A DNA stretch of 64,000 bases from Sutcliffiella horikoshii. Its GTDB lineage: Bacteria; Bacillota; Bacilli; Bacillales; Bacillaceae_I. The notes beneath the pieces were generated by a model. The model searched no databases, was not told the origin of the DNA, and was given only the letters and a program-made list of their open reading frames with translations. Positions 42,833-50,748 of the stretch are shown piece after piece (the stretch's first letter is position 1; each line of letters begins with the position of its first letter). The stretch covers positions 92,228 to 156,227 of the forward strand of contig NZ_VTEV01000002.1 of the NCBI RefSeq assembly GCF_008180725.1. The letters run 5' to 3'. The position numbers were made by a program, and so were the translations under genes.

Positions 42833-43810
42833 ATGAAAGCATGGTTATTAAAAAAAGCAGGCAGTCTTGATCAGATGGAATGGGGAGAGATTGCAGACCC
42901 GAAGGAAGGAAACGGGGAACTGCTGGTAAGAGTAAAAGCAGTGGCCTTGAATCCTGTCGACTACAAAGTAGCTGTGAACGGCAACCCGGCATGGAGCTAT
43001 CCACATATTGTTGGGGTGGACCTTGCGGGTGAGGTGGTTTCAGTTGGATCAGGCGTTACCGGCTTTGACACTGGCGACCACGTTGCAATCCACACAAACC
43101 TTGCTAAAAAGGGTGCGTTTGCCGAATATTCTGTAGTAGATGCACGCGCAGCAGGACGTATTCCTGATGAAGTTTCTTTTGAAGATGCGGCAGCGATCTT
43201 GTGTGCGGGGATGACTGCATATGAAGCTGTAGTCCAAAAATTGAATGTTACTCACAAGAAAAACATTCTTATTCATGCAGGTGCCGGTGGAGTTGGTGGT
43301 ATTGCGATCCAATTAGCGAAAATGCATGGCCTTAAAGTGTTCACTACTGCTTCCAAATCCAATCACGATTGGGTGAAGAATCTTGGAGCAGATGTCGCTA
43401 TAGACTATAAAGAAGAAAATGTGACAGAACGCATTATGGAAGAAACGAACGGACGAGGAGCGGACTTAATCTTAAATACAGTTAGCAGGGATGTGGCAAC
43501 AGAAGATTTAGAACGTCTCGCATTCTCAGGCCATTTGGCGTACATTGCAGGCGCTCCAGACCTTTCCGGTGTCAAACCATTCTCTTTATCTCCATCCATC
43601 CATGAGGTCGCTCTAGGGGCTGCTCACGCTAGTGGAGAAGATCGTGCAGTCAGCAATCTGGCTTTCATGGCAGAAGAGTTAATGGGAATGGTGAAAGAAG
43701 GACGGTTAGAATCTCTTGTGACGAAGGTCCTTCCGAGAGAAGAGTTGGTGGAAGGGCTGAAGGAGCTGCAAGGACGCCATGTAAGAGGGAAGATTATTGT
43801 GCAGATGTAG
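42833..43810 (+). CDS. Zinc-independent quinone oxidoreductase-like MDR dehydrogenase
   Basis: 325 residues from ATG 42833 behind AGGAGGGG; the longer frame runs through repeat DNA. GroES-like domain (residues 1-120: VALNPVDYKVAVNG, HIVGVDLAGEVVSVGSGV) and Rossmann domain with NADPH loop HAGAGGVGGIAIQLA. No zinc-binding Cys/His set, so it belongs to the quinone reductase branch of the MDR superfamily. Likely reduces quinones or alpha,beta-unsaturated carbonyls. Confidence 0.85.
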   Translation: MKAWLLKKAGSLDQMEWGEIADPKEGNGELLVRVKAVALNPVDYKVAVNGNPAWSYPHIVGVDLAGEVVSVGSGVTGFDTGDHVAIHTNLAKKGAFAEYSVVDARAAGRIPDEVSFEDAAAILCAGMTAYEAVVQKLNVTHKKNILIHAGAGGVGGIAIQLAKMHGLKVFTTASKSNHDWVKNLGADVAIDYKEENVTERIMEETNGRGADLILNTVSRDVATEDLERLAFSGHLAYIAGAPDLSGVKPFSLSPSIHEVALGAAHASGEDRAVSNLAFMAEELMGMVKEGRLESLVTKVLPREELVEGLKELQGRHVRGKIIVQM

Positions 43811-43826
43811 GTTGCTAAAAGTAAAA

Positions 43827-43857
43827 AGTCGAGATGCTCTTATCTCGGCTTTTTTTG
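43827..43857 (+). terminator. Terminator after the quinone oxidoreductase gene
   Basis: Stem AGTCGAGAT / ATCTCGGCT (one G-U) followed by seven T. Confidence 0.85.
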
Positions 43858-43880
43858 CGGAATTTGTCGCATATTGGGAA

Positions 43881-44010
43881 TCGCCCGATTACTCGTAAAA
43901 ATCGCCCGTAAATTGAAATTATCGCCCGATTGTAGTGCATAATCGCCCGTAAATTAATATTTTCGCCCGTAAAATCAAATTATCGCCCGAAAACCACGGA
44001 AAAACGCCCG
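43881..44010. repeat. Array of seven TCGCCCG motifs spaced 20-21 bp
   Basis: TCGCCCG starts at 43881, 43902, 43922, 43943, 43963 and 43983, with ACGCCCG at 44004. The intervals are 21, 20, 21, 20, 20 and 21 bp. Most motifs continue as TCGCCCGTAAA, with A/T-rich DNA between. It lies just after an intrinsic terminator, as do the arrays at 26.7 and 39.4 kb. Confidence 0.85.
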
Positions 44011-44176
44011 TAAAGTTTTCTAAGGGTTGAAACGCTCCTCTAAATGCAATGGAGACAAACTTCTCTTTTCCTCTTCAATAAAATATGTCTGTCTAAATGA
44101 CATATATATATTGCATAAAGTAATATAAAATGTATAATAATAAGTGTATTCCATATTTTACAAAGAGGTGATGGGA

Positions 44177-44701
44177 ATGAATATTTTCGGGGGAGCAACA
44201 AAGGTGGAAGATGAGCGCATTGTGAATATTCAAAACAAGATTTACCGGGAAATATATTTTCTCGTGATGGCGATTTGCCTAATCTCCATCGGATTTAAGT
44301 TTTACCAATACGGATTTGGTGTCAACTCCATACACACAGAGCTAGCAATACTCTTCCTTCAAGGCGTCTATTATACGGTAAGGGGTGCAAGCATGGGGGT
44401 CTTATCAGATGAGGTAGAGATACATGATCGGAAAAGTAAGGTGCCAATGAAGTGGAAGACTCTTTTTTGGGGTGGAGCTTCTGGTGTCATCATAGCAATC
44501 TTCTTCGGCTTAAACAGTGCTTTTAATTATGCGGACACGACTGCACAGGCATACTCCTACTTTTTCATGGTGTTCTTTGTTTCTTTGATGATATATATAC
44601 CGTTTTTAGTATTGTTATCAGGAAGTACGTTCCTTGCTGCGATGAATCGAAGCAAAAAGGCGGCAGAAAAAGAACTAGATGAAGACGAAATAGAGCGGTG
44701 A
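44177..44701 (+). CDS. DUF6773-like membrane protein paired with an HTH regulator
   Basis: Starts at ATG 44177 (MNIFGGATKVEDERI), with GAGGTGA 6 bases upstream; ATG 44171 and an upstream GTG are less likely. Four membrane segments (near residues 25-45, 55-72, 98-118 and 128-150) with a charged Glu/Asp/Lys tail. Its stop overlaps the start of a small XRE regulator. Pairs of such a membrane protein and a short HTH are common in Firmicutes; the role is unknown. Confidence 0.65.
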   Translation: MNIFGGATKVEDERIVNIQNKIYREIYFLVMAICLISIGFKFYQYGFGVNSIHTELAILFLQGVYYTVRGASMGVLSDEVEIHDRKSKVPMKWKTLFWGGASGVIIAIFFGLNSAFNYADTTAQAYSYFFMVFFVSLMIYIPFLVLLSGSTFLAAMNRSKKAAEKELDEDEIER

Positions 44702-44901
44702 ACAACATGAAGAACTTAAAAATGAAGATGGCGAGAGTGGAAAAAGACTTGTCTCAGGACGAACTGGCCAAGATTGTAGGAGTTTCCAGGCAAACAATTG
44801 GCCTAATTGAACTCGGCAAATACAATCCAAGCCTCAGTCTCTGTCTTTCCATATGCAAAGCTTTATCTAAAACGTTAGATCAGTTATTTTGGGATGAGTG
44901 A
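44698..44901 (+). CDS. Small XRE-type helix-turn-helix regulator (YgzD-like)
   Basis: 67 residues, GTG 44698 overlapping the preceding stop (GTGA); ATG 44707 is a possible alternative. One HTH_XRE domain: KMKMARVEKDLSQDELAKIV and VSRQTIGLIELGKYNPSLSL, ending in LDQLFWDE. It probably regulates its own operon with the membrane protein. Confidence 0.85.
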   Translation: MNNMKNLKMKMARVEKDLSQDELAKIVGVSRQTIGLIELGKYNPSLSLCLSICKALSKTLDQLFWDE

Positions 44902-44985
44902 AAACAAAACATGATATATCAAATGGAGATAATTCCCCCACAATGAAAATATACTTTTGTATAACATTTTATTGGGGGGATTTTT

Positions 44986-45789
44986 TTGCCTAAAATTGAA
45001 CTAGAATCAGGTGTTGAGCTCTATTATGACGACCAAGGAGAGGGGACACCGGTAATTTTTATTCATGGAGTGTGGATGAGCAGAAAGTTCTTCCATAATC
45101 AGCTACCTTATTTCAGCCAAACACAACGTGCCATCACCATTGATTTGAGGGGGCATGGTGACTCTGCACAAGTCACGGAAGGTCACACCATTTCCACGTA
45201 TGCAAAAGATCTGCATGCATTCATTACAAAGCTGGATCTGAAGGATGTTGTGCTGGTCGGCTGGTCGATGGGAGCGTTTGTAATTTGGGAATACCTCCAG
45301 CAATTCGGGGAGGCGAACGTTAGAGGAACGGTCATAGTAGATGAACTTGCTTCTGACTTTAAGTGGCCTGATTTTCCCATCGGCGCCTTTGACCTGCCAA
45401 CCTTGACTCACTTCATGAGAGAAGTTCAGGATAACAGAGAAGGATTTCTTAAGGGCTTTATACCGCTCATGTTCAAAGAGGACGTTGCACCTGAAGAGAT
45501 GGCCTGGATGCTTGAGGAGACAATGAAACCTACGTCAGGAGTTGCGAGCGCCATTTTATTTGACCAATCGGTGGTGGATTATCGCTCTACTTTCCCATCC
45601 TTAACCAAACCAACATTGCTTTGCTTTGGAAAAGCAGAGAAGCTGATACCAGTTGCAGCGGGGGAACACTTGAAGGAATCCATAGCTAATAGTGAACTGA
45701 TTCTGTTTGAGGAAAGCTGTCATTGTCCCTTCCTTGAAGAAACGGAATTGTTTAATAAAGAAGTATCCAATTTTATTAATACCCTCTAA
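44986..45789 (+). CDS. Alpha/beta hydrolase
   Basis: TTG 44986 behind GGGGGGG. 267 residues: oxyanion motif FIHGVWMS, nucleophile elbow GWSMGAF (Ser), and catalytic His in ESCHCPFLE. Similar to non-haem peroxidase/esterase-like hydrolases of Bacillus. No signal peptide. Substrate unknown; stands alone with its own terminator. Confidence 0.85.
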   Translation: MPKIELESGVELYYDDQGEGTPVIFIHGVWMSRKFFHNQLPYFSQTQRAITIDLRGHGDSAQVTEGHTISTYAKDLHAFITKLDLKDVVLVGWSMGAFVIWEYLQQFGEANVRGTVIVDELASDFKWPDFPIGAFDLPTLTHFMREVQDNREGFLKGFIPLMFKEDVAPEEMAWMLEETMKPTSGVASAILFDQSVVDYRSTFPSLTKPTLLCFGKAEKLIPVAAGEHLKESIANSELILFEESCHCPFLEETELFNKEVSNFINTL

Positions 45790-45830
45790 AAAGGGCCTGG
45801 CCACAGTTGAAATAACTGGTCAGGCCTTTC
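45788..45830 (+). terminator. Terminator after the alpha/beta hydrolase gene
   Basis: Stem AAAGGGCCTGGCCACAGTT / AACTGGTCAGGCCTTT with small mismatches, beginning at the stop codon. Confidence 0.75.
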
Positions 45831-45899
45831 ATCTTGAAGAACCAGGTCTTTTTCCTTAGAATAAAAGTATAAAATATTCTGAAAAAAGAGGCGAGAGAT

Positions 45900-46850
45900 A
45901 TGAAGCTGACCGAAGAATTAAAGAGGTTTCCCTATCCGTTCAAAGGTGACACCTACCGTTACTCCAATAATTCGACCCTTCTGACTCCTCCTAGTAGCAT
46001 AGAAATTACAGAGGGGTATCTAAAGGATATAAAACTAAAAAGGTCCTTATTATCGGAACACCATTCTCGTTGTTTTCAATCTCTTCCTCATACAAATAAG
46101 GCGCAGTGGGAAGTGTTGGAACTGGTCATGACAAACCTGGCTAGCTATTTTCCAGAAAGTTTTTCCCTAAAAAAAGAAGGACGAAAACACGTCTTTATTA
46201 ACCACATTGTTCAAGAAGAGTGTGAATTTATAATGGGGGCTGACTCCACTTTGCTTAATAAACCCTTAGATTTTATTGGGAGACATGTGCAAGAAGACCT
46301 TATCATTATGATGCAGAAAGATGGTGATCTTTACTTGGATGCCGGCCAACTATGTTTTCCTGCCAATTGGTCATTAGCTTTTAACCACGGCATGAGCTTC
46401 AAAAATATTCACTTTCCAATTCCGGGGTTTAAAGAAGAAGGAATGGACGAGAGAATTCTGCAATTTCTGCTAAGGCTTGAAGCTGGGAATCCATGGGGAA
46501 GGAAAAATTGGTCCCTTATGGCCGGAAACAGAATGGACACTTCCTTAGAAACCTTTGATGTATGGGGAAAGGATAGAAAAAATGTAACGGTTGAAAATGC
46601 AGGCGAGTTCGTTCATTTACGGGTAGAGGTGCAAAAGCTCTTTCGTTTGCCTCGTTCTAATGCCATCCTGTTTACCATACATACACATCTGTTACCTATC
46701 GACAAACTGACAGAAATCCCTGAGTGGCGAAGACAATTCTACCAAATTTTAGTTGATCTACCGTCTCATATCGCAGAGTATAAAGGGATTTCATTATATA
46801 AGGATAAGGTTTTGGCGTATATTGAAAAGAAAGAGGAGGGTGTTCTGTGA
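45900..46850 (+). CDS. DUF3445 haem-dependent oxidative N-demethylase
   Basis: 316 residues, ATG behind GAGGCGAGAG. DUF3445 pattern: opening RFPYPFKGDTYRYSNNSTLL, then LCFPANWSLAFNHGMSFKNI and IHFPIPGF, and FTIHTHLLPIDKL near the end. Characterised members are haem- or iron-containing N-demethylases and form the catalytic part of bacterial dimethylamine monooxygenase (Dmm). The next two genes encode a DmmA-like protein and a flavin/2Fe-2S reductase, the expected partners. Overlaps the next gene by 4 bases. The amine substrate here is inferred. Confidence 0.8.
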   Translation: MKLTEELKRFPYPFKGDTYRYSNNSTLLTPPSSIEITEGYLKDIKLKRSLLSEHHSRCFQSLPHTNKAQWEVLELVMTNLASYFPESFSLKKEGRKHVFINHIVQEECEFIMGADSTLLNKPLDFIGRHVQEDLIIMMQKDGDLYLDAGQLCFPANWSLAFNHGMSFKNIHFPIPGFKEEGMDERILQFLLRLEAGNPWGRKNWSLMAGNRMDTSLETFDVWGKDRKNVTVENAGEFVHLRVEVQKLFRLPRSNAILFTIHTHLLPIDKLTEIPEWRRQFYQILVDLPSHIAEYKGISLYKDKVLAYIEKKEEGVL

Positions 46851-47323
46851 ACGATATAAAGAACGAACCAACTTTCCGACTAGGAAAAAGGCACTATGTT
46901 CTTTGTGGAGATGAAGAAGGCTTAAAAAGCTTGAACCCCATTAAGCAAAATCTAACGAACGACCAGCTGTCTTTTGAAGAAATACAGCTGGATTTGGAAT
47001 GTTTTTCTGAGGTGGACAAAAAGCTTGAGATGAAGAAGATGGGGACTTTTCTTTATGTTGCAGCAGAAGGTAAAAAGCTAAGAAGAGTAATTTGTACAGC
47101 TGAAAAACTCGGATATTCCTTTGAAGAGGCTCAATACATTATTGTAGGAGAGGGAAAAAAAGGGATTTTTTGTTGTAGATGCCACTATGTTTCAACAGTT
47201 AACCATACACTGAATATTGGTGACCATGTGAACTGTACTGCTTGCAGCTTGCAGTTGGTATTATCCGATCATTACTCGCCTGTTAAAGAAGCTTATTTAG
47301 GCTATGTGGCACAAAATTTATAA
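46847..47323 (+). CDS. DmmA-like small subunit with CxxC motifs
   Basis: 158 residues, GTG 46847 overlapping the previous stop. The C-terminal third has two Cys pairs around CRCHYVSTVNHTLNIGDHV and CTAC, which could bind zinc or iron in a rubredoxin-like way. The N-terminal part (residues 20-100) is a mixed alpha/beta domain. Size, Cys pattern and position match DmmA-like proteins of dimethylamine monooxygenase clusters. Confidence 0.65.
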   Translation: MNDIKNEPTFRLGKRHYVLCGDEEGLKSLNPIKQNLTNDQLSFEEIQLDLECFSEVDKKLEMKKMGTFLYVAAEGKKLRRVICTAEKLGYSFEEAQYIIVGEGKKGIFCCRCHYVSTVNHTLNIGDHVNCTACSLQLVLSDHYSPVKEAYLGYVAQNL

Positions 47324-47339
47324 AGGGAAGGGTAGATTT

Positions 47340-48302
47340 GTGGTGATCCCAGATCATAGGTTAGAGGTAAAGATAACAGATATAACAAATGAAACTGCTA
47401 CCATTAAGCGGTTTACTTTTGAGGGTTTAGACAATAAGGCATTACCGGCATTTAGCCCAGGTTCCCATATAATTTTATATTTAAAGGGAAGGGGAGGGGA
47501 GATGGAACGAAGATATTCGTTAATTGGTAGTCCTGATAGCACGGATAACTATCAAATTGCAGTCAAACTCCATGAAAAATCATCTGGAGGGTCAATTTAT
47601 TTACACAGCAAAGCTCAAATAGGGGATAATTTACAAATTAGTTTTCCAAAAAACTATTTTCCTCTTAGTTTTCGAGCCCGACACCATCTTTTGATTGCTG
47701 CTGGCATCGGTATTACTCCCTTTTTATCTATGATGCGAGAATTAAAGGATCAAGGTGCTTCTTTTGAACTTCATTATTCTTCAAAAACAAAAGAAGACTG
47801 TGCTTTCTATTCTTATCTATCAAAGGAATACCGACAGCATGCACATTTTTATTTCACCAAACACGAAAATCGAATAGACACTAACATTCTAGTAAAGCAG
47901 TTTATTGGCACCCATATTTATTTATGTGGTCCAGAAGGATTTACTTCCTCTTTTTCATGTGCTGCTACATCCATTGGCTATCCTTCTGCAAGCATTCATT
48001 ACGAATATTTTTCACCACCTAACATACATAAGCCTCTTCCTTTCATTTTAGAGCTCACAAATGGACGGTTTTTGTCTGTTCCTGAAGAAAAATCCACTTT
48101 GGAGGTTTTATTGGAAGCAGGATATCCTATTCCGCATTCTTGTAAAGTTGGCCGTTGTGGAACATGTGAGCTTTCCATCTTGGAAGGGGAGGCGGAACAT
48201 TATGATTCCTTCTTATCAACTAAGCAAAAAGAATCTCAAGCTTGTTTTTTACCATGTGTATCCCGAAGTAAAACGGATACTTTAAAGGTTGAATACCGTT
48301 AA
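47340..48302 (+). CDS. Phthalate-dioxygenase-reductase-type electron transfer protein (DmmB-like)
   Basis: GTG 47340 is favoured (AGGGAAGGG 7 bases upstream); the frame is open to ATG 47304 inside the preceding gene. Flavin domain with RRYSLIGSPD, NAD domain with LLIAAGIGITPFLSMMRELK, and a C-terminal plant-type 2Fe-2S ferredoxin with CKVGRCGTC plus a distant Cys (QACFLPC). It would pass electrons from NAD(P)H to the DUF3445 demethylase. Last gene of the cluster; the iteron region follows directly. Confidence 0.85.
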   Translation: MVIPDHRLEVKITDITNETATIKRFTFEGLDNKALPAFSPGSHIILYLKGRGGEMERRYSLIGSPDSTDNYQIAVKLHEKSSGGSIYLHSKAQIGDNLQISFPKNYFPLSFRARHHLLIAAGIGITPFLSMMRELKDQGASFELHYSSKTKEDCAFYSYLSKEYRQHAHFYFTKHENRIDTNILVKQFIGTHIYLCGPEGFTSSFSCAATSIGYPSASIHYEYFSPPNIHKPLPFILELTNGRFLSVPEEKSTLEVLLEAGYPIPHSCKVGRCGTCELSILEGEAEHYDSFLSTKQKESQACFLPCVSRSKTDTLKVEYR

Positions 48303-48344
48303 AAAAGAAATAAAAATGGGATATTATAGAAGTTTACATATATC

Positions 48345-48510
48345 GTACACAAGTATACAAAATGTAAACAAATGTAGACAAATAAGTAGACTTGTATACA
48401 AGTGTGTAAACACGTTGATATGAAGGGATGTGTACAATAATAGAATACAAGTAAACAATAAATGTATACACGTATACATTTGTATACATAAACGTAAACA
48501 ATTTTTACAC
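48345..48510. other. ParC-like centromere: iterons of GTATACA/GTAAACA at 10-12 bp spacing
   Basis: GTATACA, GTAAACA or GTAGACA copies start at 48353, 48364, 48374, 48394, 48406, 48451, 48464, 48472, 48482 and 48494, with weaker copies near 48345, 48386, 48430 and 48444. The step is mostly 8-12 bp, about one helical turn. The block lies immediately upstream of a ParM-type actin gene, just where plasmid R1 carries the 11-bp iterons of parC. It probably also holds the promoter. Confidence 0.75.
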
Positions 48511-48639
48511 TTTCATTACTTTTCTTGAGAATGATTGAATAGTAGAGCAACTTTCTGTACGCTTACTATATACTTACTAGTTTTATTTTCTTCAACAGGA
48601 AACAAATATTGTATTGAGGAAAAGAAAGGAAGATGGAGA

Positions 48640-49821
48640 ATGACTTATTCAAGAATTGCAGCAGTCGACGTAGGTAATGATTCTATTAAAGCTATTTTTG
48701 GAAAATTGGATTCGGAATTAAACATTCCAAATGTTATTGCTAGAGATATTGAAGATCGCCCAGTTATCGGGATTGAAGAGTTAGACAGCAAGGATCCACT
48801 AGATGGTATCCATGTACGTGTTCACTCCCCTGCCCTGATGGACAATAACGCAATCTATCGAATTGGAAATTTGGCAACAAAAAGCAATAATGCAACAGAA
48901 TTAGATCCAGGTAGTAGCAAATCAGAAGAAGACCAAACATTAGTCATGTTGTTTGCTACATTGGCGTTGGATGCAGTAAGTGCACAAAATGAAAAAACGT
49001 TCCCCCGCAATAAGAATGTCGTAGATGCAAACTATACACTTGGAACAGGTCTTCCATTAAGAGAAGTGAAAGAAGGCAAGGATGCGGGCTACCGTTCCAA
49101 ACTGCTAGGATCTGTCCATCAGGTTGAATTCTTAATTACACCTAAATACCAAGGCATTAAAGTTAATATTAAATTCGATGAAATCAAGGTTTATCCTGAG
49201 GGCTTCGCTGCATACATAAACCTTGTATTGGATAACAATGGAAATATAATAAATAAAGACTTGATCGACAAGCGCATCCTTATCCAAGATATTGGAGGAC
49301 TTTCCACGGATATCGCAGTTATCAAGAACCGTAATGTAGATGACGATAAAGCACAAGGCTTTAATCTTGGGGTATCTGAAGCGCTTGAGCAAATCCGTGA
49401 AGAAATTCGTTCGAAGCACGGCATCGAGCTTGATAGCAGAAGAGATGTAGTGGAAATTATTACGAAAAAGAATGACCGCAACCACATAATGGTACGCGGA
49501 AGCAGAACAAGTGTGCATGATATCACGGATCGCATTCTTTTAGACTTGGCGAAAAAACAATACCGTCTGTTAAGAAACATTTGGCAGAAAAACTCCCAGA
49601 CAGAGATCTGCTATTTTGTCGGCGGTGGTTCCACAGTGTTGAAAGAATACTTGAAAACACTAAACAACAATTTAGATGGCTATAACATTGATTTCTTTGA
49701 AGATGAAAAGGAAAGCATCTGGATGATGGCAAATGCCTACTACAAATTGATTGCTGACTATGTAAAGAAAACAGGTAAAGAGAAAGAGTCAAAAGATCAA
49801 CAAAAACCTGTGAAAGCGTAA
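48640..49821 (+). CDS. ParM/StbA-family actin-like ATPase
   Basis: ATG 48640 follows GGAAGATGGAG; the frame is open to TTG 48535 through the iteron leader. Actin fold: phosphate-1 motif AAVDVGNDSIKAIFG, phosphate-2 motif QDIGGLSTDIAVI near residue 215, adenosine motif YFVGGGSTVLKEY near 325. Closest in pattern to the ParM/Alp segregation actins of Bacillus plasmids rather than MreB. It would form filaments that move ParR-bound iterons. Sits on what looks like chromosome, with no replication gene nearby. Confidence 0.85.
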   Translation: MTYSRIAAVDVGNDSIKAIFGKLDSELNIPNVIARDIEDRPVIGIEELDSKDPLDGIHVRVHSPALMDNNAIYRIGNLATKSNNATELDPGSSKSEEDQTLVMLFATLALDAVSAQNEKTFPRNKNVVDANYTLGTGLPLREVKEGKDAGYRSKLLGSVHQVEFLITPKYQGIKVNIKFDEIKVYPEGFAAYINLVLDNNGNIINKDLIDKRILIQDIGGLSTDIAVIKNRNVDDDKAQGFNLGVSEALEQIREEIRSKHGIELDSRRDVVEIITKKNDRNHIMVRGSRTSVHDITDRILLDLAKKQYRLLRNIWQKNSQTEICYFVGGGSTVLKEYLKTLNNNLDGYNIDFFEDEKESIWMMANAYYKLIADYVKKTGKEKESKDQQKPVKA

Positions 49822-49834
49822 ATAAGGTGATTGG

Positions 49835-50407
49835 ATGAAGAATTCCAGTTCGAGTCAGGGAATTCAGAGGGGACAAGCAATTTCTTTCCGTATCCCCTCT
49901 GATACGCCGGACCATCTAATTAAGCATTTGCAGCGTCTTAAAGAGACGGAAAGAAGGAATTTCTCTAGTAAAATAGCAGAATTTGTTCTACAAGGTGTGA
50001 CAAGCTCACATGCAAGGGAAAAAGAGACAATCTCTATCCCTCTTCCTAAATCTTTATCTAAAACACAAAGAGATTGGTTGAAGCATCAGCATTCAGAAGC
50101 ATTGCTAGGCAATATCGTCTATCAATTGCTTTCAGATCCTGTTCGGGCAACAAGTATTCTGGCTGCAATGAACAGCAATTCCTCAGACATCGATCAAGCC
50201 TTGTACCTTCAGGAGGAAAAGCCGTACAAATCTGCTGATGAGACCGATGAGAAGGTAAATCCAGACTTGTTAAACGATGACGATTTAGAGACGTTCGACT
50301 GGGATGCAGCTCTCCAAGAGCAGGCGTCAACGGAAGAAGAGGAAGAGTTGGATGTGGAAGATGTCGACAAGCTTTTGGGAGATTTTCTCTCACATATGAA
50401 CAAATAA
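49835..50407 (+). CDS. ParR-like DNA-binding partner of the actin protein
   Basis: 190 residues, ATG behind AAGGTGATTGG, 13 bases after the actin gene. Residues 15-60 (SFRIPSDTPDHLIKHLQRLK and RRNFSSKIAEFVLQGV) fit a ribbon-helix-helix motif, as in ParR. The C-terminal half is very acidic (EEEEELDVEDVDKLLGDFL) and could be the part that binds the actin filament. Assignment rests on order and this pattern. Confidence 0.7.
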   Translation: MKNSSSSQGIQRGQAISFRIPSDTPDHLIKHLQRLKETERRNFSSKIAEFVLQGVTSSHAREKETISIPLPKSLSKTQRDWLKHQHSEALLGNIVYQLLSDPVRATSILAAMNSNSSDIDQALYLQEEKPYKSADETDEKVNPDLLNDDDLETFDWDAALQEQASTEEEEELDVEDVDKLLGDFLSHMNK

Positions 50408-50415
50408 TTTATCCT

Positions 50416-50446
50416 AAGGCCGCTATGAATTTAGCGGCCTTTTTAT
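50416..50446 (+). terminator. Terminator of the par-like cassette
   Basis: Stem AAGGCCGCTA / TAGCGGCCTT with a 6-base loop followed by TTTTA. Confidence 0.9.
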
Positions 50447-50592
50447 CTATGTTTTTTAAAAGCGTACTGGTTCATTGATTGGGCCAATTGGATAAAAAAG
50501 ACCGTCAAAAGTAGGAAGGCCCTATACATTTAGGCTCTTTTTATATTCCCGGGAAATATGGTAGTATGAGGTCAATATTTGTTAGCAAATTA

Positions 50593-50617
50593 GTTATAGC
50601 TGCGGTAAAAAGGGTAT
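50593..50617 (+). promoter_or_regulatory. Possible sigma-B promoter before the dynamin-like gene
   Basis: GTTATA (50593-50598), 13-base spacer, GGGTAT (50612-50617). The -10 is a perfect sigma-B match and the -35 is partial. The rest of 50447-50748 shows no other feature. Confidence 0.4.
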
Positions 50618-50748
50618 AGAATAGAATGGTCCTAAAATCCAAATAGTAACCGAACAATATAACAGGAGAACAATAATAGATACAAGAGACGATGTTACTA
50701 GATCATTTTAATTACGAAAATAATGTGAAATGATTGGTGGAGGGTAAA

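Noticed and set aside
43881..44010. Possible CRISPR array
   Set aside because: Motif of 7-11 bp with 20-21 bp period has no room for unique spacers, and no cas genes are present.
48299..48550. Minus-strand frame of 83 codons rich in Tyr and Val
   Set aside because: Its composition is an artefact of the GTATACA iterons; no ribosome site.
48345..50446. Integrated plasmid carrying the par-like cassette
   Set aside because: No replication, relaxase or recombinase gene and no attachment repeats near it; flanks are ordinary chromosomal genes.
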